Assembly: GCA_050942875.1 (NCBI GenBank)
Contig: JBMNOD010000075.1
Coordinates: 1-17,135, forward strand
Direction: 5' to 3'
Source: JAAZAI01 sp050942875
Lineage (GTDB): Bacteria; Verrucomicrobiota; Kiritimatiellia; RFP12; UBA3636
DNA length: 17,135 bases
Shown: positions 1-6,975 of the stretch, piece by piece
How positions within the stretch are numbered: position 1 is the first letter of the stretch
How the letters are laid out: each line of letters begins with the position of its first letter
The notes under the pieces: generated by a model
Told to the model about the DNA's origin: nothing
What the model saw: only the letters and a program-made list of their open reading frames with translations
Database searches by the model: none
Program-made: the position numbers and the translations under genes

Positions 1-8
1 CCATGCGG

Positions 9-38
9 ACAGCAAGTGGTTACCATGCCACCTGCTGT
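9..38. repeat. Imperfect inverted repeat (hairpin) at the left edge
   Basis: ACAGCA (9-14) pairs with TGCTGT (33-38), and GTGG (16-19) pairs with CCAC (28-31), with one A/C mismatch between the two stems and an 8-nt loop. Only a short T run (38-40) follows on the plus strand. It could be the terminator of a gene ending just left of the window or an operator, but the flank needed to decide is missing. Confidence 0.45.
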
Positions 39-118
39 TTCACATCATACCTCAACGTGCGGCAGTCTTCAAAGCCCCGTATACACGGTTCCTGTCAGAT
101 CGCCACCCACATTACCAA

Positions 119-205
119 CACAAGAAAGCACAAAAAGCTGGTCGTAACGGGGTCTGGGGCGTCCCCGGCCTGAACTACGCTCTACGCTCTTCTCACTCCT
201 CACTA
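119..205. repeat. 87-nt intergenic direct repeat, copy A
   Basis: This copy matches 381-467 with only three differences, all transitions, at a constant offset of 262 bases. It contains a strong internal hairpin: GGGG (156-159), loop CGT, CCCC (163-166), extended by GGTC/GGCC through a bulged T and a G-T pair. The open reading frames across it are short and have no start signal or recognisable domain, so I treat it as a non-coding dispersed repeat. Confidence 0.85.
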
Positions 206-222
206 AAAAAGCCTGCTTTTTT
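205..222. repeat. A/T-rich perfect inverted repeat
   Basis: AAAAAAGC (205-212) and GCTTTTTT (215-222) are exact inverted complements separated by CT. The T run resembles the tail of an intrinsic terminator and would work in either direction, but the stem has little GC and the loop is tight. Terminator function is only a possibility. Confidence 0.4.
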
Positions 223-268
223 GACACGATTGCCTTGGTGGATGGAATCCTGCAAATTCTGTCTAAAA

Positions 269-294
269 AACGCGGCGAGGACGCCGCGTCCACT
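269..294. repeat. CGCGGCG-CGCCGCG hairpin repeat, copy 1
   Basis: The 26-nt unit contains a perfect 7-bp stem, CGCGGCG (271-277) with CGCCGCG (282-288), closed by the loop AGGA. The same unit recurs at 311-336 with one base changed in the loop. The two units lie between the two copies of the 87-nt repeat, so the whole 119-467 block is a composite repeat. Confidence 0.8.
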
Positions 295-310
295 CTGGCG
301 AAGGCGACGA

Positions 311-336
311 AACGCGGCGGGGACGCCGCGTCCACT
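311..336. repeat. CGCGGCG-CGCCGCG hairpin repeat, copy 2
   Basis: This is the second copy of the 26-nt hairpin unit, 42 bases after the first. The stem is identical and the loop is GGGA instead of AGGA. Conservation of the stem with change only in the loop fits a structured element. Confidence 0.8.
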
Positions 337-380
337 TTGGGCGAAGGCGGCTGTGCCGAGTGGGGAATGGCCACAAAAAA

Positions 381-467
381 CACAAGGAAGCACAAAAAGC
401 TGGTCGTAACGGGGCCTGGGGCGTCCCCGGCCTGGACTACGCTCTACGCTCTTCTCACTCCTCACTA
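381..467. repeat. 87-nt intergenic direct repeat, copy B
   Basis: This is the second copy of the 119-205 repeat, ending 10 bases downstream of the stop codon of the minus-strand arabinofuranosidase gene. Its hairpin is complete: GGCC (413-416), bulged T, GGGG (418-421), loop CGT, CCCC (425-428), GGCC (429-432). Lying just after the stop codon, it could protect or end the message, but no T run directly follows the stem on the minus strand, so a classical intrinsic terminator is not shown. Confidence 0.85.
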
Positions 468-477
468 CTAAAAAGCC

Positions 478-1989
478 TTACATGCCTTTCGTGGCAATGC
501 GGATGCAGTTCCAGGAAAGCGGGGAGAGCGTCGCCTGGAGCTTGTCGCCGTCGAGCCGCACGCGTGCATCGGGAATGGCGGCTGGCTTCACGCGCTGTTC
601 GTCCGCGTCGTTGATGGCGTCAAGGTCGTCGTGGCGGATTTCAACGGCCTCGACGATGGCGGTCGGGGCGAACCCCTGCAAGGCGACGGTCAGATCAAGC
701 GACTCCTCTGGCGAGCGGTTGAGCGCGAAGAGGGTGACTTCGCGGCGCGCGGCGTTGTGAACGGCGGCGGCGTGGAGGAACTTCACCGGCTCGGGGAAGC
801 GCGCGGTCTGATACGTCGGCGAATCGACGACCAGGCGCAGCGACGTGCCGCGTCCGTAGCGCGACGTGTACCAGAACGGGTAGTAGATGGTCTGCTTCCA
901 TGCGGGGCCGCCGGGGACGGTCGTGATCGGGGCGATGACGTTGACCGTTTGGGCGATGCAGCCGATTTTCAGGCGGTCGGCGTGGGCGAGCATCGTCATC
1001 AGGAGGCCGCCCACGACGAGCACGTCGGCCATGTCGTACGCTTCTTCGAAGAGGGAGCGGACACGCTGCCATTCCGGGTCGGGGAAGCAGCCCAGGGAGT
1101 GGTACCAGACGTTCCACTCGTCGAGCGCGAGCATCAGCTTGCGGGGGCTCTTGATGGAAGCGGCGGCAGCGTCGCAGCAGGCGATCGTTTCGGCGATCTG
1201 CCGCCCGAGCTGTTCGGGCGAGGCGAGGAAGGCGGGGAGATCCTTTTCGCGATTGGCAAAGTAGGCGTGGATCGACAGGTAGTCCACGGCCGGGTAGCAT
1301 TCGCGGAGAATCGCGTAGTCCCATGCGCCGAAGGTTGACATGGTGCGGCCGCTCGAACCGCAGACGGCGAGCTTGATCGAGGGATCGACCATCTTCATCA
1401 TCTTGGCGGTCTCGTAGGCGATGCGCCCGTATTCGACGGCGGTTTTGTGTCCGATCTGCCAATCGCCGTCCATTTCGTTGCCGAGACACCAATGTTTGAT
1501 GGCGTGCGGGGCGTCGGCTCCGTTGGCGCGCCGCAGGTCGCTCCAGGCGCTGCCTTTCGGGAAGTTGCAGTATTCGACGATCTCCTGGGCGGACTTCGGC
1601 GTGCCGGTGCCCAGGTTGACGGCGTAGAACGGCTTGGTGTTGGCCCTGCGGCACCATTTGACGAACTCGTCGAGGCCGAACTCGTTTGTCTCCAGGCTCT
1701 TCCACGCGTAGTCGGGGCGGACGGGGCGCTTGTCCCTGGGCCCGATGGCATCCTTCCAGTCGAACCCCGAGACGAAGTTGCCGCCGGGGTAGCGCGTGAG
1801 CGGCATGTCGAGGTCGCGGACGAGCGCCGCGACGTCGTCGCGCAGGCCGTCGGCGTCGGCCGTCGGGTGGCCGGGCTCGTAGATGCCCGTGTAGACGGCG
1901 CGGCCGATGTGTTCGATGAAGCCCCCGTAGAGGGCGCCTTCTGCTTCGCCGATGGCGAAGTCGCGGTTGAGGACGATGTTTCCATTCAT
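478..1989 (-). CDS. GH51 alpha-L-arabinofuranosidase
   Basis: This 503-residue enzyme is predicted to release terminal alpha-L-arabinofuranose from arabinan or arabinoxylan fragments, with retention of configuration. The length matches the intracellular AbfA-type members of GH51. The N-terminus (YGGFIEHIGRAVYTGIYEPGHPT, residues 21-43, seen as YGGFIEHIGR then AVYTGIYEPG) is characteristic. The catalytic pair is recognisable: acid/base E172 in GNEMDG and nucleophile E291 in ALDEWNVWYH. A beta-rich C-terminal domain fills about residues 385-503. I chose ATG 1989 because known members begin about there. No clear ribosome-binding site precedes it, and an in-frame GTG at 2100 would add 37 weakly signal-like residues. 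No signal peptide is present with the chosen start, so cytoplasmic action on imported oligosaccharides is likely. It stands alone, divergent from lemA, with a repeat immediately after its stop. Confidence 0.93.
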   Translation of the reverse strand: MNGNIVLNRDFAIGEAEGALYGGFIEHIGRAVYTGIYEPGHPTADADGLRDDVAALVRDLDMPLTRYPGGNFVSGFDWKDAIGPRDKRPVRPDYAWKSLETNEFGLDEFVKWCRRANTKPFYAVNLGTGTPKSAQEIVEYCNFPKGSAWSDLRRANGADAPHAIKHWCLGNEMDGDWQIGHKTAVEYGRIAYETAKMMKMVDPSIKLAVCGSSGRTMSTFGAWDYAILRECYPAVDYLSIHAYFANREKDLPAFLASPEQLGRQIAETIACCDAAAASIKSPRKLMLALDEWNVWYHSLGCFPDPEWQRVRSLFEEAYDMADVLVVGGLLMTMLAHADRLKIGCIAQTVNVIAPITTVPGGPAWKQTIYYPFWYTSRYGRGTSLRLVVDSPTYQTARFPEPVKFLHAAAVHNAARREVTLFALNRSPEESLDLTVALQGFAPTAIVEAVEIRHDDLDAINDADEQRVKPAAIPDARVRLDGDKLQATLSPLSWNCIRIATKGM

Positions 1990-2127
1990 GGGAGAATTTC
2001 GGGCTGAAAGGTGACGGAGCCGCAGCCTTGGCGGGACTGGACGAAGGTTCCTGGACGTGGCGGAGGCCAGGAGAAGAACGGGGCGAAGGAAGCGCGTCAC
2101 GAGGAGGCTTCTTCATTGCCAAGCCAA

Positions 2128-2156
2128 AGTATGGCAAAACCGCCCTGCGAAAACAA
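2128..2156 (-). promoter_or_regulatory. Candidate promoter of the arabinofuranosidase gene
   Basis: On the minus strand, TTGTTT (2156-2151) and CATACT (2133-2128) are spaced by 17 bases. They match the sigma-70 consensus in 3 of 6 and 4 of 6 positions. The start site would leave a leader of about 130 bases before ATG 1989. The match is weak. Confidence 0.3.
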
Positions 2157-2192
2157 GGCGAAAGCAACGGATGCTCCTAAAAAATCGCGTCA

Positions 2193-2221
2193 TTGCCGAA
2201 CCGGCGGCGATATGGTAGACT
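2193..2221 (+). promoter_or_regulatory. Candidate promoter of the lemA-M48 operon
   Basis: TTGCCG (2193-2198) and TAGACT (2216-2221) are 17 bases apart and each matches the sigma-70 consensus in 4 of 6 positions. The -10 box is preceded by TGG, giving an extended -10 (TGnTAGACT). The same TGG-TANANT form occurs before two other genes in this window, which raises confidence. Confidence 0.45.
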
Positions 2222-2282
2222 AAGCCGCAAAAAGAGCGTTTCGCCCTTGGGGGCGGGCGCGTCCAAACACAGGAGAGCGCAC

Positions 2283-2879
2283 ATGGAAAAAAACACGACT
2301 TTGATCATCGTCCTCGTCATCCTCGCCGTGATCGTCTTTGCCGCCATCGGCATTTACAACTCGCTGGTGATGCTACGCAACCGCTTCAAGAACGCCTTCG
2401 CCCAAATCGACGTGCAGCTCAAACGCCGCTACGACCTGATCCCGAACCTGGTCGAGGCCGTGAAGGGCTACATGTCGCACGAGCGCGAGACGCTCGAAGC
2501 CGTCGTGAAAGCCCGCAACATCGCAATGGGGGCGGCGTCCGCCGCCAGCGCAAACCCCGCCGATTCCGAGGCCATCAGCACCCTCGTCGGCGCGGAATCG
2601 GCCCTGAAGGGCGCCATGGCGCGGCTCATGGTCGTCGTCGAGCGCTACCCCGAGCTCAAAGCCAATCAGAACATGATGGCGCTTCAGGAGGAGCTGACCT
2701 CGACGGAGAACAAGGTCTCCTTCGCCCGTCAGGCCTACAACGACGCCGTGATGACCTACAACACGAAGCGCGAGACGTTCCCCTCGAACATCTTCGCCGG
2801 GATCTTCGGCTTCACCGAGGCGAAGCTCTTCGAAATCCTCGACGCCACTGAGCGCGATGCGCCAAAGGTGAAGTTCTAG
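2283..2879 (+). CDS. lemA: LemA family protein
   Basis: This 198-residue LemA protein has one N-terminal membrane helix (about residues 6-28) followed by a long helical domain. The family hallmarks are visible: a region with NRFKNAFAQIDVQLKRRYDL (34-52) followed by IPNLVEAVKGYMSHE (53-67), and near the end FAGIFGF (171-177). ATG 2283 is supported by AGGAG at 2271-2275. The molecular role of LemA is not settled; in many bacteria the gene sits next to a membrane protease or a TPM-domain gene and is thought to belong to an envelope quality-control unit. Here an M48 protease gene follows after 34 bases on the same strand, which fits that association. A TGn-type promoter lies upstream. The product should expose its helical domain on one face of the cytoplasmic membrane; the side cannot be read from the sequence. 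Confidence 0.95.
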   Translation: MEKNTTLIIVLVILAVIVFAAIGIYNSLVMLRNRFKNAFAQIDVQLKRRYDLIPNLVEAVKGYMSHERETLEAVVKARNIAMGAASAASANPADSEAISTLVGAESALKGAMARLMVVVERYPELKANQNMMALQEELTSTENKVSFARQAYNDAVMTYNTKRETFPSNIFAGIFGFTEAKLFEILDATERDAPKVKF

Positions 2880-2913
2880 CCGCGCGCCGCGGGAAGGAAG
2901 GAACGCCCCCGCC

Positions 2914-4893
2914 GTGGACTTCTTCGACAAACAGTCGCGCGCGAAGCGCCGAACCGGCTGGCTCATCCTGATCTACGCCGTCTTCGTCGTCGGCCTCGTC
3001 GCCGCCGTCCACAGCGCCATCTCGTTCCTGGGCGCCCTCCTTGTCGCCGAGGAGCACGGCGACCCGTCGGTCGTCTTCAAGGAGATCGCGACGGATCCGG
3101 AGGTCCTGCTCTTCACCGCCGGCTCCCTGATCGCCCTGATTGGCATTGCGTCGCTCGTCAAGACGATCCAGCTCGCGCAGGGCGGCCCGGCCGTGGCGAA
3201 GGCGATGGACGGGCGCGAAGTCCTCCCGAACACGCGCGACTTCCGCGAACGGCGCCTGCTCAACATCGTCGAGGAGATGGCGCTCGCCTCCGGCGTGGCC
3301 ATGCCGCGCGTGTATGTGATGGACGACGAGCCGGGCGTCAACGCCTTCGCCGCCGGCTATTCGCCGAAGGACTCCGCGATCGCCGTCACGCGGGGCGCGC
3401 TCGAGCTCTTCAACCGCGACGAGCTTCAGGCGGTCGTCGGGCACGAGTTCAGCCACATCCTCAACGGCGACATGCGCCTGAACATCCGCATGATCGGCGT
3501 GCTCTTCGGCATCCTCTGCATCTCGCTGCTCGGCAACCTGATCTTCCGCGGCGGCGCGCGGATGATGAGCCATTCTGGCAGCAGAAGCCGAAATAAAAAA
3601 GACGATGCGGCGGGCGCGGCCCTGGCCGTGATGGCCTTTGGCGTCGTCGTCTGGCTGCTCGGTTCTCTCGGCGTGCTCTGCTCGCGGCTGATCCAGGCGA
3701 TGATTTCGCGCCAGCGCGAATATCTTGCCGATTCGTCGGCCGTGCAGTTCACACGCAACCCGGACGCGATGGCCGACGCCCTGAAGGTCATCGGCGCGGC
3801 CACGCATGGCAGCCGCATCGCCAACCCCCGCGCGTCGGAAGTCTCCCACATGCTCTTCGCCTCCGGATTGGGTCGCAACCTCTTCGCCACGCACCCGCCG
3901 CTGAACGCCCGCATCCGCGAGATCGACCCCCGTTTCGATGGCGATTTCAACGAGGCAAAGCAAGTCGTGCGGCGCCGCATGGCGATGCGCCTCCAGCAAA
4001 CCGAAGCCGACGAAGAAGAAACAATCCATCACAGGAGACTTTTGCACATCCTCGCCGCCACAACGCTTGACGAGGCACCCGCGCCAACAGCCCCCATCGG
4101 CGCCCCGGCGATCTCCCCGGCTCCACCCCCCTTGCCGCAAGCCCCCGCCGACTGGCTTTCTGAAGAAGAGCGCGAGACGCTTCGCACGGTGGAAGGCGCC
4201 GAGGCGTGCTTCCTCGGCGCGCTCCTCGCAACGGATCCCGAGACCCGACGCGAGCAGCTCAAGCGAATCGCCGCGTCCAAGGGCGATCTTGCCGCCGCCG
4301 CCGCGGGCGCCTGGCGCGAACGCCTCGCCCCCCTCGGCGGCTCGCAACGCCGCCTGACGTGCGAAACCGCCGTCAACACCCTGCGTCCGCAAGAACGCAA
4401 GGCATTGGAAGAAACGGCCAAATTGGCCGACGCCGTGGTCATGGCGGACGGACAGGTCGATCCGTTCGAGTTTGCCATGACGCGTCTGTTCCGTGCGCGG
4501 CTCCTGCCCGACGCCAGGGCGTCGCGCCGGAGCGAGACGATCTCGCGCGAGTCGGCGGCGCATGTGCTGCACGTGCTCGCCGCGTTCGGGGCGGCCGATC
4601 GCGCCCAGGCGGATCGCGCCTGGCAGGCGGGCGCCGCCAAGCTGGCGTCGTTCGGGTCGTTGGAGCCCTTGCAGAACGTCGATGCCACCGACTTGACGCG
4701 ATTCGACAAGGCGCTCAAGGAGCTTGTGCGCCTGCCGGCGGTCGCCAAGCGCGAATTCATGCAGGCGTGCCAGGCGGTCGCAAGCGCCGACGGCGCCCTG
4801 AACGAAACCGAGCAAAACTTCCTCTTCGCCATTGCAGACGTGATCGAGGCGACAGGCTGGAATACAGCCGCCGCCGCGATCAAGGCGAGCTAA
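2914..4893 (+). CDS. M48 family membrane metallopeptidase with TerB-like C-terminal region
   Basis: This 659-residue zinc peptidase is related to HtpX/Ste24 (M48). Predicted membrane helices lie at about 16-44, 65-85, 190-212 and 234-258. The zinc motif is HEFSH (177-181), and the third ligand is E269 in REYLAD. After the protease (to about residue 345) comes a charged segment and a Pro/Ala-rich linker (about 386-412). The tail (about 420-659) holds two ADG motifs (511-513 and 625-627) in helical settings like those of TerB-like domains. Ordinary HtpX proteins are about 290 residues, so the tail doubles the length. Translation should start at GTG 2914, with an AAGGAAGGA purine run about 12 bases upstream. 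It follows lemA closely, so they are probably one operon for membrane protein turnover. Protease assignment is certain; the TerB-like assignment is moderate. Confidence 0.93.
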   Translation: MDFFDKQSRAKRRTGWLILIYAVFVVGLVAAVHSAISFLGALLVAEEHGDPSVVFKEIATDPEVLLFTAGSLIALIGIASLVKTIQLAQGGPAVAKAMDGREVLPNTRDFRERRLLNIVEEMALASGVAMPRVYVMDDEPGVNAFAAGYSPKDSAIAVTRGALELFNRDELQAVVGHEFSHILNGDMRLNIRMIGVLFGILCISLLGNLIFRGGARMMSHSGSRSRNKKDDAAGAALAVMAFGVVVWLLGSLGVLCSRLIQAMISRQREYLADSSAVQFTRNPDAMADALKVIGAATHGSRIANPRASEVSHMLFASGLGRNLFATHPPLNARIREIDPRFDGDFNEAKQVVRRRMAMRLQQTEADEEETIHHRRLLHILAATTLDEAPAPTAPIGAPAISPAPPPLPQAPADWLSEEERETLRTVEGAEACFLGALLATDPETRREQLKRIAASKGDLAAAAAGAWRERLAPLGGSQRRLTCETAVNTLRPQERKALEETAKLADAVVMADGQVDPFEFAMTRLFRARLLPDARASRRSETISRESAAHVLHVLAAFGAADRAQADRAWQAGAAKLASFGSLEPLQNVDATDLTRFDKALKELVRLPAVAKREFMQACQAVASADGALNETEQNFLFAIADVIEATGWNTAAAAIKAS

Positions 4894-4913
4894 AGCCGCC
4901 TCGGAGAGTCGCC

Positions 4914-6401
4914 TCAAAAGAAGAGAATCGCGCCGACAACGCCGCTGATCTCCTGCCCCGTGCGAAGCGGTCGCAAGCGCAGCTCCAACGTATAGGAGGA
5001 ACCATCCGCCCGCACGATCGGGCGCCGTTGAGTCACGGTTTCGCCGTTGACCGCGGCCTGGAAGAATTCCATCATGTCGGGCAACAGCTCGTTGAAGTGC
5101 TTCTTGCGCGCCTCAACCTCGTCCGTCATGCCGAGCATGGCAAGCAGTGGAGGATTGAGCACCTCGAACTCGCCGTGCAGGTTGCAGGTGAACACCGGAT
5201 GCGGGACGATATCAAGCGAGGCTCGAAGCTTTCGAAGCTCCTCGACCGAATTCTTGCGCTTCTCGACGCTGCGGATGGCGAAGATGACGCACTCGGAACG
5301 CGTGAGCTGGATCAGGCTGACGCCGACTTCGGCAAGGAAAGACGTGCCGTTGCTGCGAAAACAGCGTGCATCGATGAGAATGTGCTGCTTGTTGGCCAGG
5401 TTCCTGCGCAGCAGGCCGATCATGCGCGTGTTCATGCCATGCACGATCTTGTCGATCGGCATGTTCCAGACATCATCAGATGAATAACCAAAAACGGACT
5501 CCGCGCGAATGTTGCAGTCGATGACGTGCCCCTCGTCGTCCAGTACAAGAATGACGTCGTACAGCGCGTTCATCAACTGGTAGTACAAGATCTTGGGATC
5601 GGTTCGCTGGAGATCCGGCTTGTCCGCCGCAATGGAAACCGGCTTTGCCGGACCAGCAGAAGTTCGATCGGCGATTCGGACGGCGGGCTTTTCTGGCTCA
5701 GGCGCCGGCTCGGGCATCGGCTTCGTTTCTTCCACAGGCTTCAAAACCGTACGGTGGGTTTCCGCTGGTGCAGGTGGTGCCGCATGAGCCGATGCTGGCG
5801 TGACTGCAACCGGCTGGGCTGGCGGCGGTGCATGAGCCGCAGGTGCCGATGGCGGAGCCGATGCTGCCGGAGACGGCGCCGAGGCCTGACCGGGGGCGGA
5901 TGGCGGCTGCGAATACGCCGGTGCCGGCGGCGGGGCGGTCGTCGGTGCAGATGCCGCTGCGGGAGGCGGCGAATACGCCGATGCCGCAGACGGCGGTGCG
6001 CCGGCTGGAGCTGCCGCGGGCACAGGCGGCATCGGAGCCGCCGCAGCAGCAGGGGGTGCATACGGCGGTACCGCAGGTGCGGACGGCGGTGCATACGGCG
6101 GTGCATGCGTGGAAGGCGCAGATGCCGAAACTTGCGCCGGCGGCACGACAGGCGCTTGAGCCGGTGGCGGAACAGGAGCAGCCGCTGGAGGGACAGCGGG
6201 GGCGGAGGGCGCCGCGGCAGCGCCCTGATCAGGAATCCGGAAAGACATCGGGGGCTGTTGCGCAGGCGGGACAGAAACAAACGGCGACTTGCCACCCTCG
6301 CTCTTTGCCGACGAATCAATCACTGACGTCTCTTGCGACGCGCCTTCGGATACACGCGTGTCAGTGCCAGTATCTGCTTTTTTCTTAAACCACAATGCCA
6401 T
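4914..6401 (-). CDS. Two-PAS-domain protein with long Ala/Pro-rich region, no output domain
   Basis: This 495-residue protein begins MALWFKKK at ATG 6401, with a strong GGGGAGG ribosome-binding site six bases upstream. Residues about 45-235 are extremely rich in Ala and Pro with scattered Tyr and Ser, and are surely disordered. A PAS domain follows at about 272-380 (LYDVILVLDDEGHVIDCN, then ESVFGYSSDDV) and a second at about 392-495 (PHPVFTCNLHGEFEVLN, then a typical RADGSSYTLELRLRPL end). The protein stops right after the second PAS core, so no kinase, GGDEF or DNA-binding output domain is present. It probably senses a ligand or redox state and passes this to a partner, with the linker as a spacer. 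A possible -10 box (GATAAT, 6467-6462) lies upstream. Its end faces the M48 gene end across 20 bases. The ligand is unknown. Confidence 0.85.
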   Translation of the reverse strand: MALWFKKKADTGTDTRVSEGASQETSVIDSSAKSEGGKSPFVSVPPAQQPPMSFRIPDQGAAAAPSAPAVPPAAAPVPPPAQAPVVPPAQVSASAPSTHAPPYAPPSAPAVPPYAPPAAAAAPMPPVPAAAPAGAPPSAASAYSPPPAAASAPTTAPPPAPAYSQPPSAPGQASAPSPAASAPPSAPAAHAPPPAQPVAVTPASAHAAPPAPAETHRTVLKPVEETKPMPEPAPEPEKPAVRIADRTSAGPAKPVSIAADKPDLQRTDPKILYYQLMNALYDVILVLDDEGHVIDCNIRAESVFGYSSDDVWNMPIDKIVHGMNTRMIGLLRRNLANKQHILIDARCFRSNGTSFLAEVGVSLIQLTRSECVIFAIRSVEKRKNSVEELRKLRASLDIVPHPVFTCNLHGEFEVLNPPLLAMLGMTDEVEARKKHFNELLPDMMEFFQAAVNGETVTQRRPIVRADGSSYTLELRLRPLRTGQEISGVVGAILFF

Positions 6402-6571
6402 GGATAACCTCCCCGTTCGTCCTGGCAATCGGCGCACAGGACAACGCAAAGAAATCAAGCAATTATCATGCCACAATATGAAATCAATTTTTTGCCGTTC
6501 GCAATCCCGCATCCATTCTGGCTTTTTTGATTTTCTCATTTTTGAAAGCGCGGGAGGTTTTCATTTTAGCG

Positions 6572-6680
6572 AGAAGCGAGAATGGCGTAGAGAGGGGCTT
6601 CCGCCGAGGCTTCCCGCCCCAGGGAATCCAGAAGTTGGGGGTTGGGATCTGGAAGCGGGAAGTTTTTGGGGTCTGTCCCC
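6572..6680. repeat. Intergenic repeat family 2, copy A
   Basis: This copy begins AGAAGCGAGAA, contains the block GCCCCAGGGAATCCAGAAGT, and ends with GTTTTTGGGGTCTGTCCCC (6662-6680). It aligns with 6688-6783, with substitutions at the start and about a dozen extra bases (GGTTGGGATCT region) before the end. The start also resembles, in complement, the end of the 87-nt repeat at 119-467, suggesting shared modules. Confidence 0.75.
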
Positions 6681-6687
6681 AAAACCC

Positions 6688-6783
6688 AGAAGCGAGAAGA
6701 GTGTGGAGAGGAGTTTCCGCCAGGGCTTTCCGCCCCAGGGAATCCAGAAGTTGGGAAGCTGGAAGTTTTTGGGGTCTGTCCCC
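6688..6783. repeat. Intergenic repeat family 2, copy B
   Basis: This second copy of the 6572-6680 unit again ends with GTTTTTGGGGTCTGTCCCC (6765-6783). A third, isolated GGGGTCTGTCCCC follows at 6793-6805. GGGG and CCCC can form a 4-bp stem with a TCTGT loop. Similar GGGGACAGACCCC-type elements occur between genes in many bacteria, and some repeats of this kind are spread by REP-associated tyrosine transposases; no such transposase is in this window. Confidence 0.75.
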
Positions 6784-6792
6784 ACCCCACCC

Positions 6793-6805
6793 GGGGTCTG
6801 TCCCC
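6793..6805. repeat. GGGGTCTGTCCCC unit, isolated third copy
   Basis: This is the 13-nt core of the family 2 repeat without its GTTTTT lead-in. It sits between two C-rich stretches. Confidence 0.7.
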
Positions 6806-6826
6806 ACCCCACCCCCACCCCCACCC
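6802..6826 (-). other. G-quadruplex-forming tract on the minus strand
   Basis: Five C runs of 4, 4, 5, 5 and 3 bases are separated by single A bases on the plus strand. The minus strand therefore has five G runs with one-base T loops, the pattern that forms the most stable quadruplexes. It lies about 150 bases upstream of the secreted protein gene and about 100 bases before its candidate promoter. Confidence 0.65.
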
Positions 6827-6905
6827 GGGCGAGTGAAACGAACGACGCATGCCGACGGGCCAAGAGAGCAAGCCGGTCGGAATCGCCGATGGCGATCAAG
6901 CCCCC

Positions 6906-6934
6906 TTCACGGGACGGCGAGATTGTGGTAGAAT
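6906..6934 (+). promoter_or_regulatory. Candidate promoter of the secreted coiled-coil protein gene
   Basis: TTCACG (6906-6911) and TAGAAT (6929-6934) are 17 bases apart, matching consensus in 4 of 6 and 5 of 6 positions. TGG just before the -10 box makes it an extended -10, as at lemA. The leader would be about 35 bases, containing AAGGA at 6961-6965. Confidence 0.5.
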
Positions 6935-6975
6935 TCATGCCGTTGAAAAACATCCAGGCAAAGGAATTTCAAAAC

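Larger units (their letters stand above)
1990..2282. other. Divergent intergenic region between the arabinofuranosidase and lemA
   Basis: These 293 bases separate two divergent genes. I see one candidate promoter in each direction (minus strand about 2128-2156, plus strand about 2193-2221) and the lemA ribosome-binding site AGGAG at 2271-2275. The short reading frames here have no coding support. An operator for sugar control of the arabinofuranosidase was looked for by eye, and no convincing palindrome was seen. Confidence 0.5.
6402..6975. other. Intergenic repeat region between the PAS protein and the secreted coiled-coil protein
   Basis: This 574-base gap between divergent genes carries the leader of the PAS gene (6402 to about 6460), two copies of a roughly 100-base repeat (6572-6783), three GGGGTCTGTCCCC units, a C-run tract (6802-6826) and, near its right end, a candidate promoter for the secreted protein gene. 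Frames crossing it give low-complexity or repeat-derived peptides only. I see no gene. Confidence 0.7.

Noticed and set aside
69..409. Short reading frames on both strands in the left repeat block, with DAAS and RGRPRPRYDQ peptides
   Set aside because: They translate the repeats, occur in duplicate, lack ribosome-binding sites and have no domain.
119..467. CRISPR array
   Set aside because: Only two copies of an 87-nt repeat with an imperfect, repeat-filled interval; no regular spacers and no cas genes.
1990..2100. 37-residue N-terminal extension of the arabinofuranosidase from GTG 2100
   Set aside because: No ribosome-binding site, and family members start near residue 38. It is kept only as an alternative start.
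695..2167. Long Arg/Pro-rich reading frame overlapping the arabinofuranosidase gene
   Set aside because: It is the antiphase shadow of a well-supported GH51 gene in GC-rich DNA.
4894..4913. Bidirectional terminator between the convergent M48 and PAS genes
   Set aside because: The 20 bases contain no stem with a T run.
2812..4917. 701-residue minus-strand frame opposite the M48 protease gene
   Set aside because: The plus-strand frame has clear M48 motifs; the minus frame is Arg/Gly/Glu-biased without domains, a codon-bias mirror.
5526..6326. Plus-strand Arg-rich frame opposite the Ala/Pro-rich PAS protein
   Set aside because: It is the complement of Ala/Pro codons, with no start signal or family.
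6572..6805. Insertion sequence
   Set aside because: No transposase frame and no terminal inverted repeats with target duplication could be seen.
6484..6953. Several small frames in the repeat region with GIQKLG and FWGLSP peptides
   Set aside because: They are translations of the intergenic repeat and appear twice with it.
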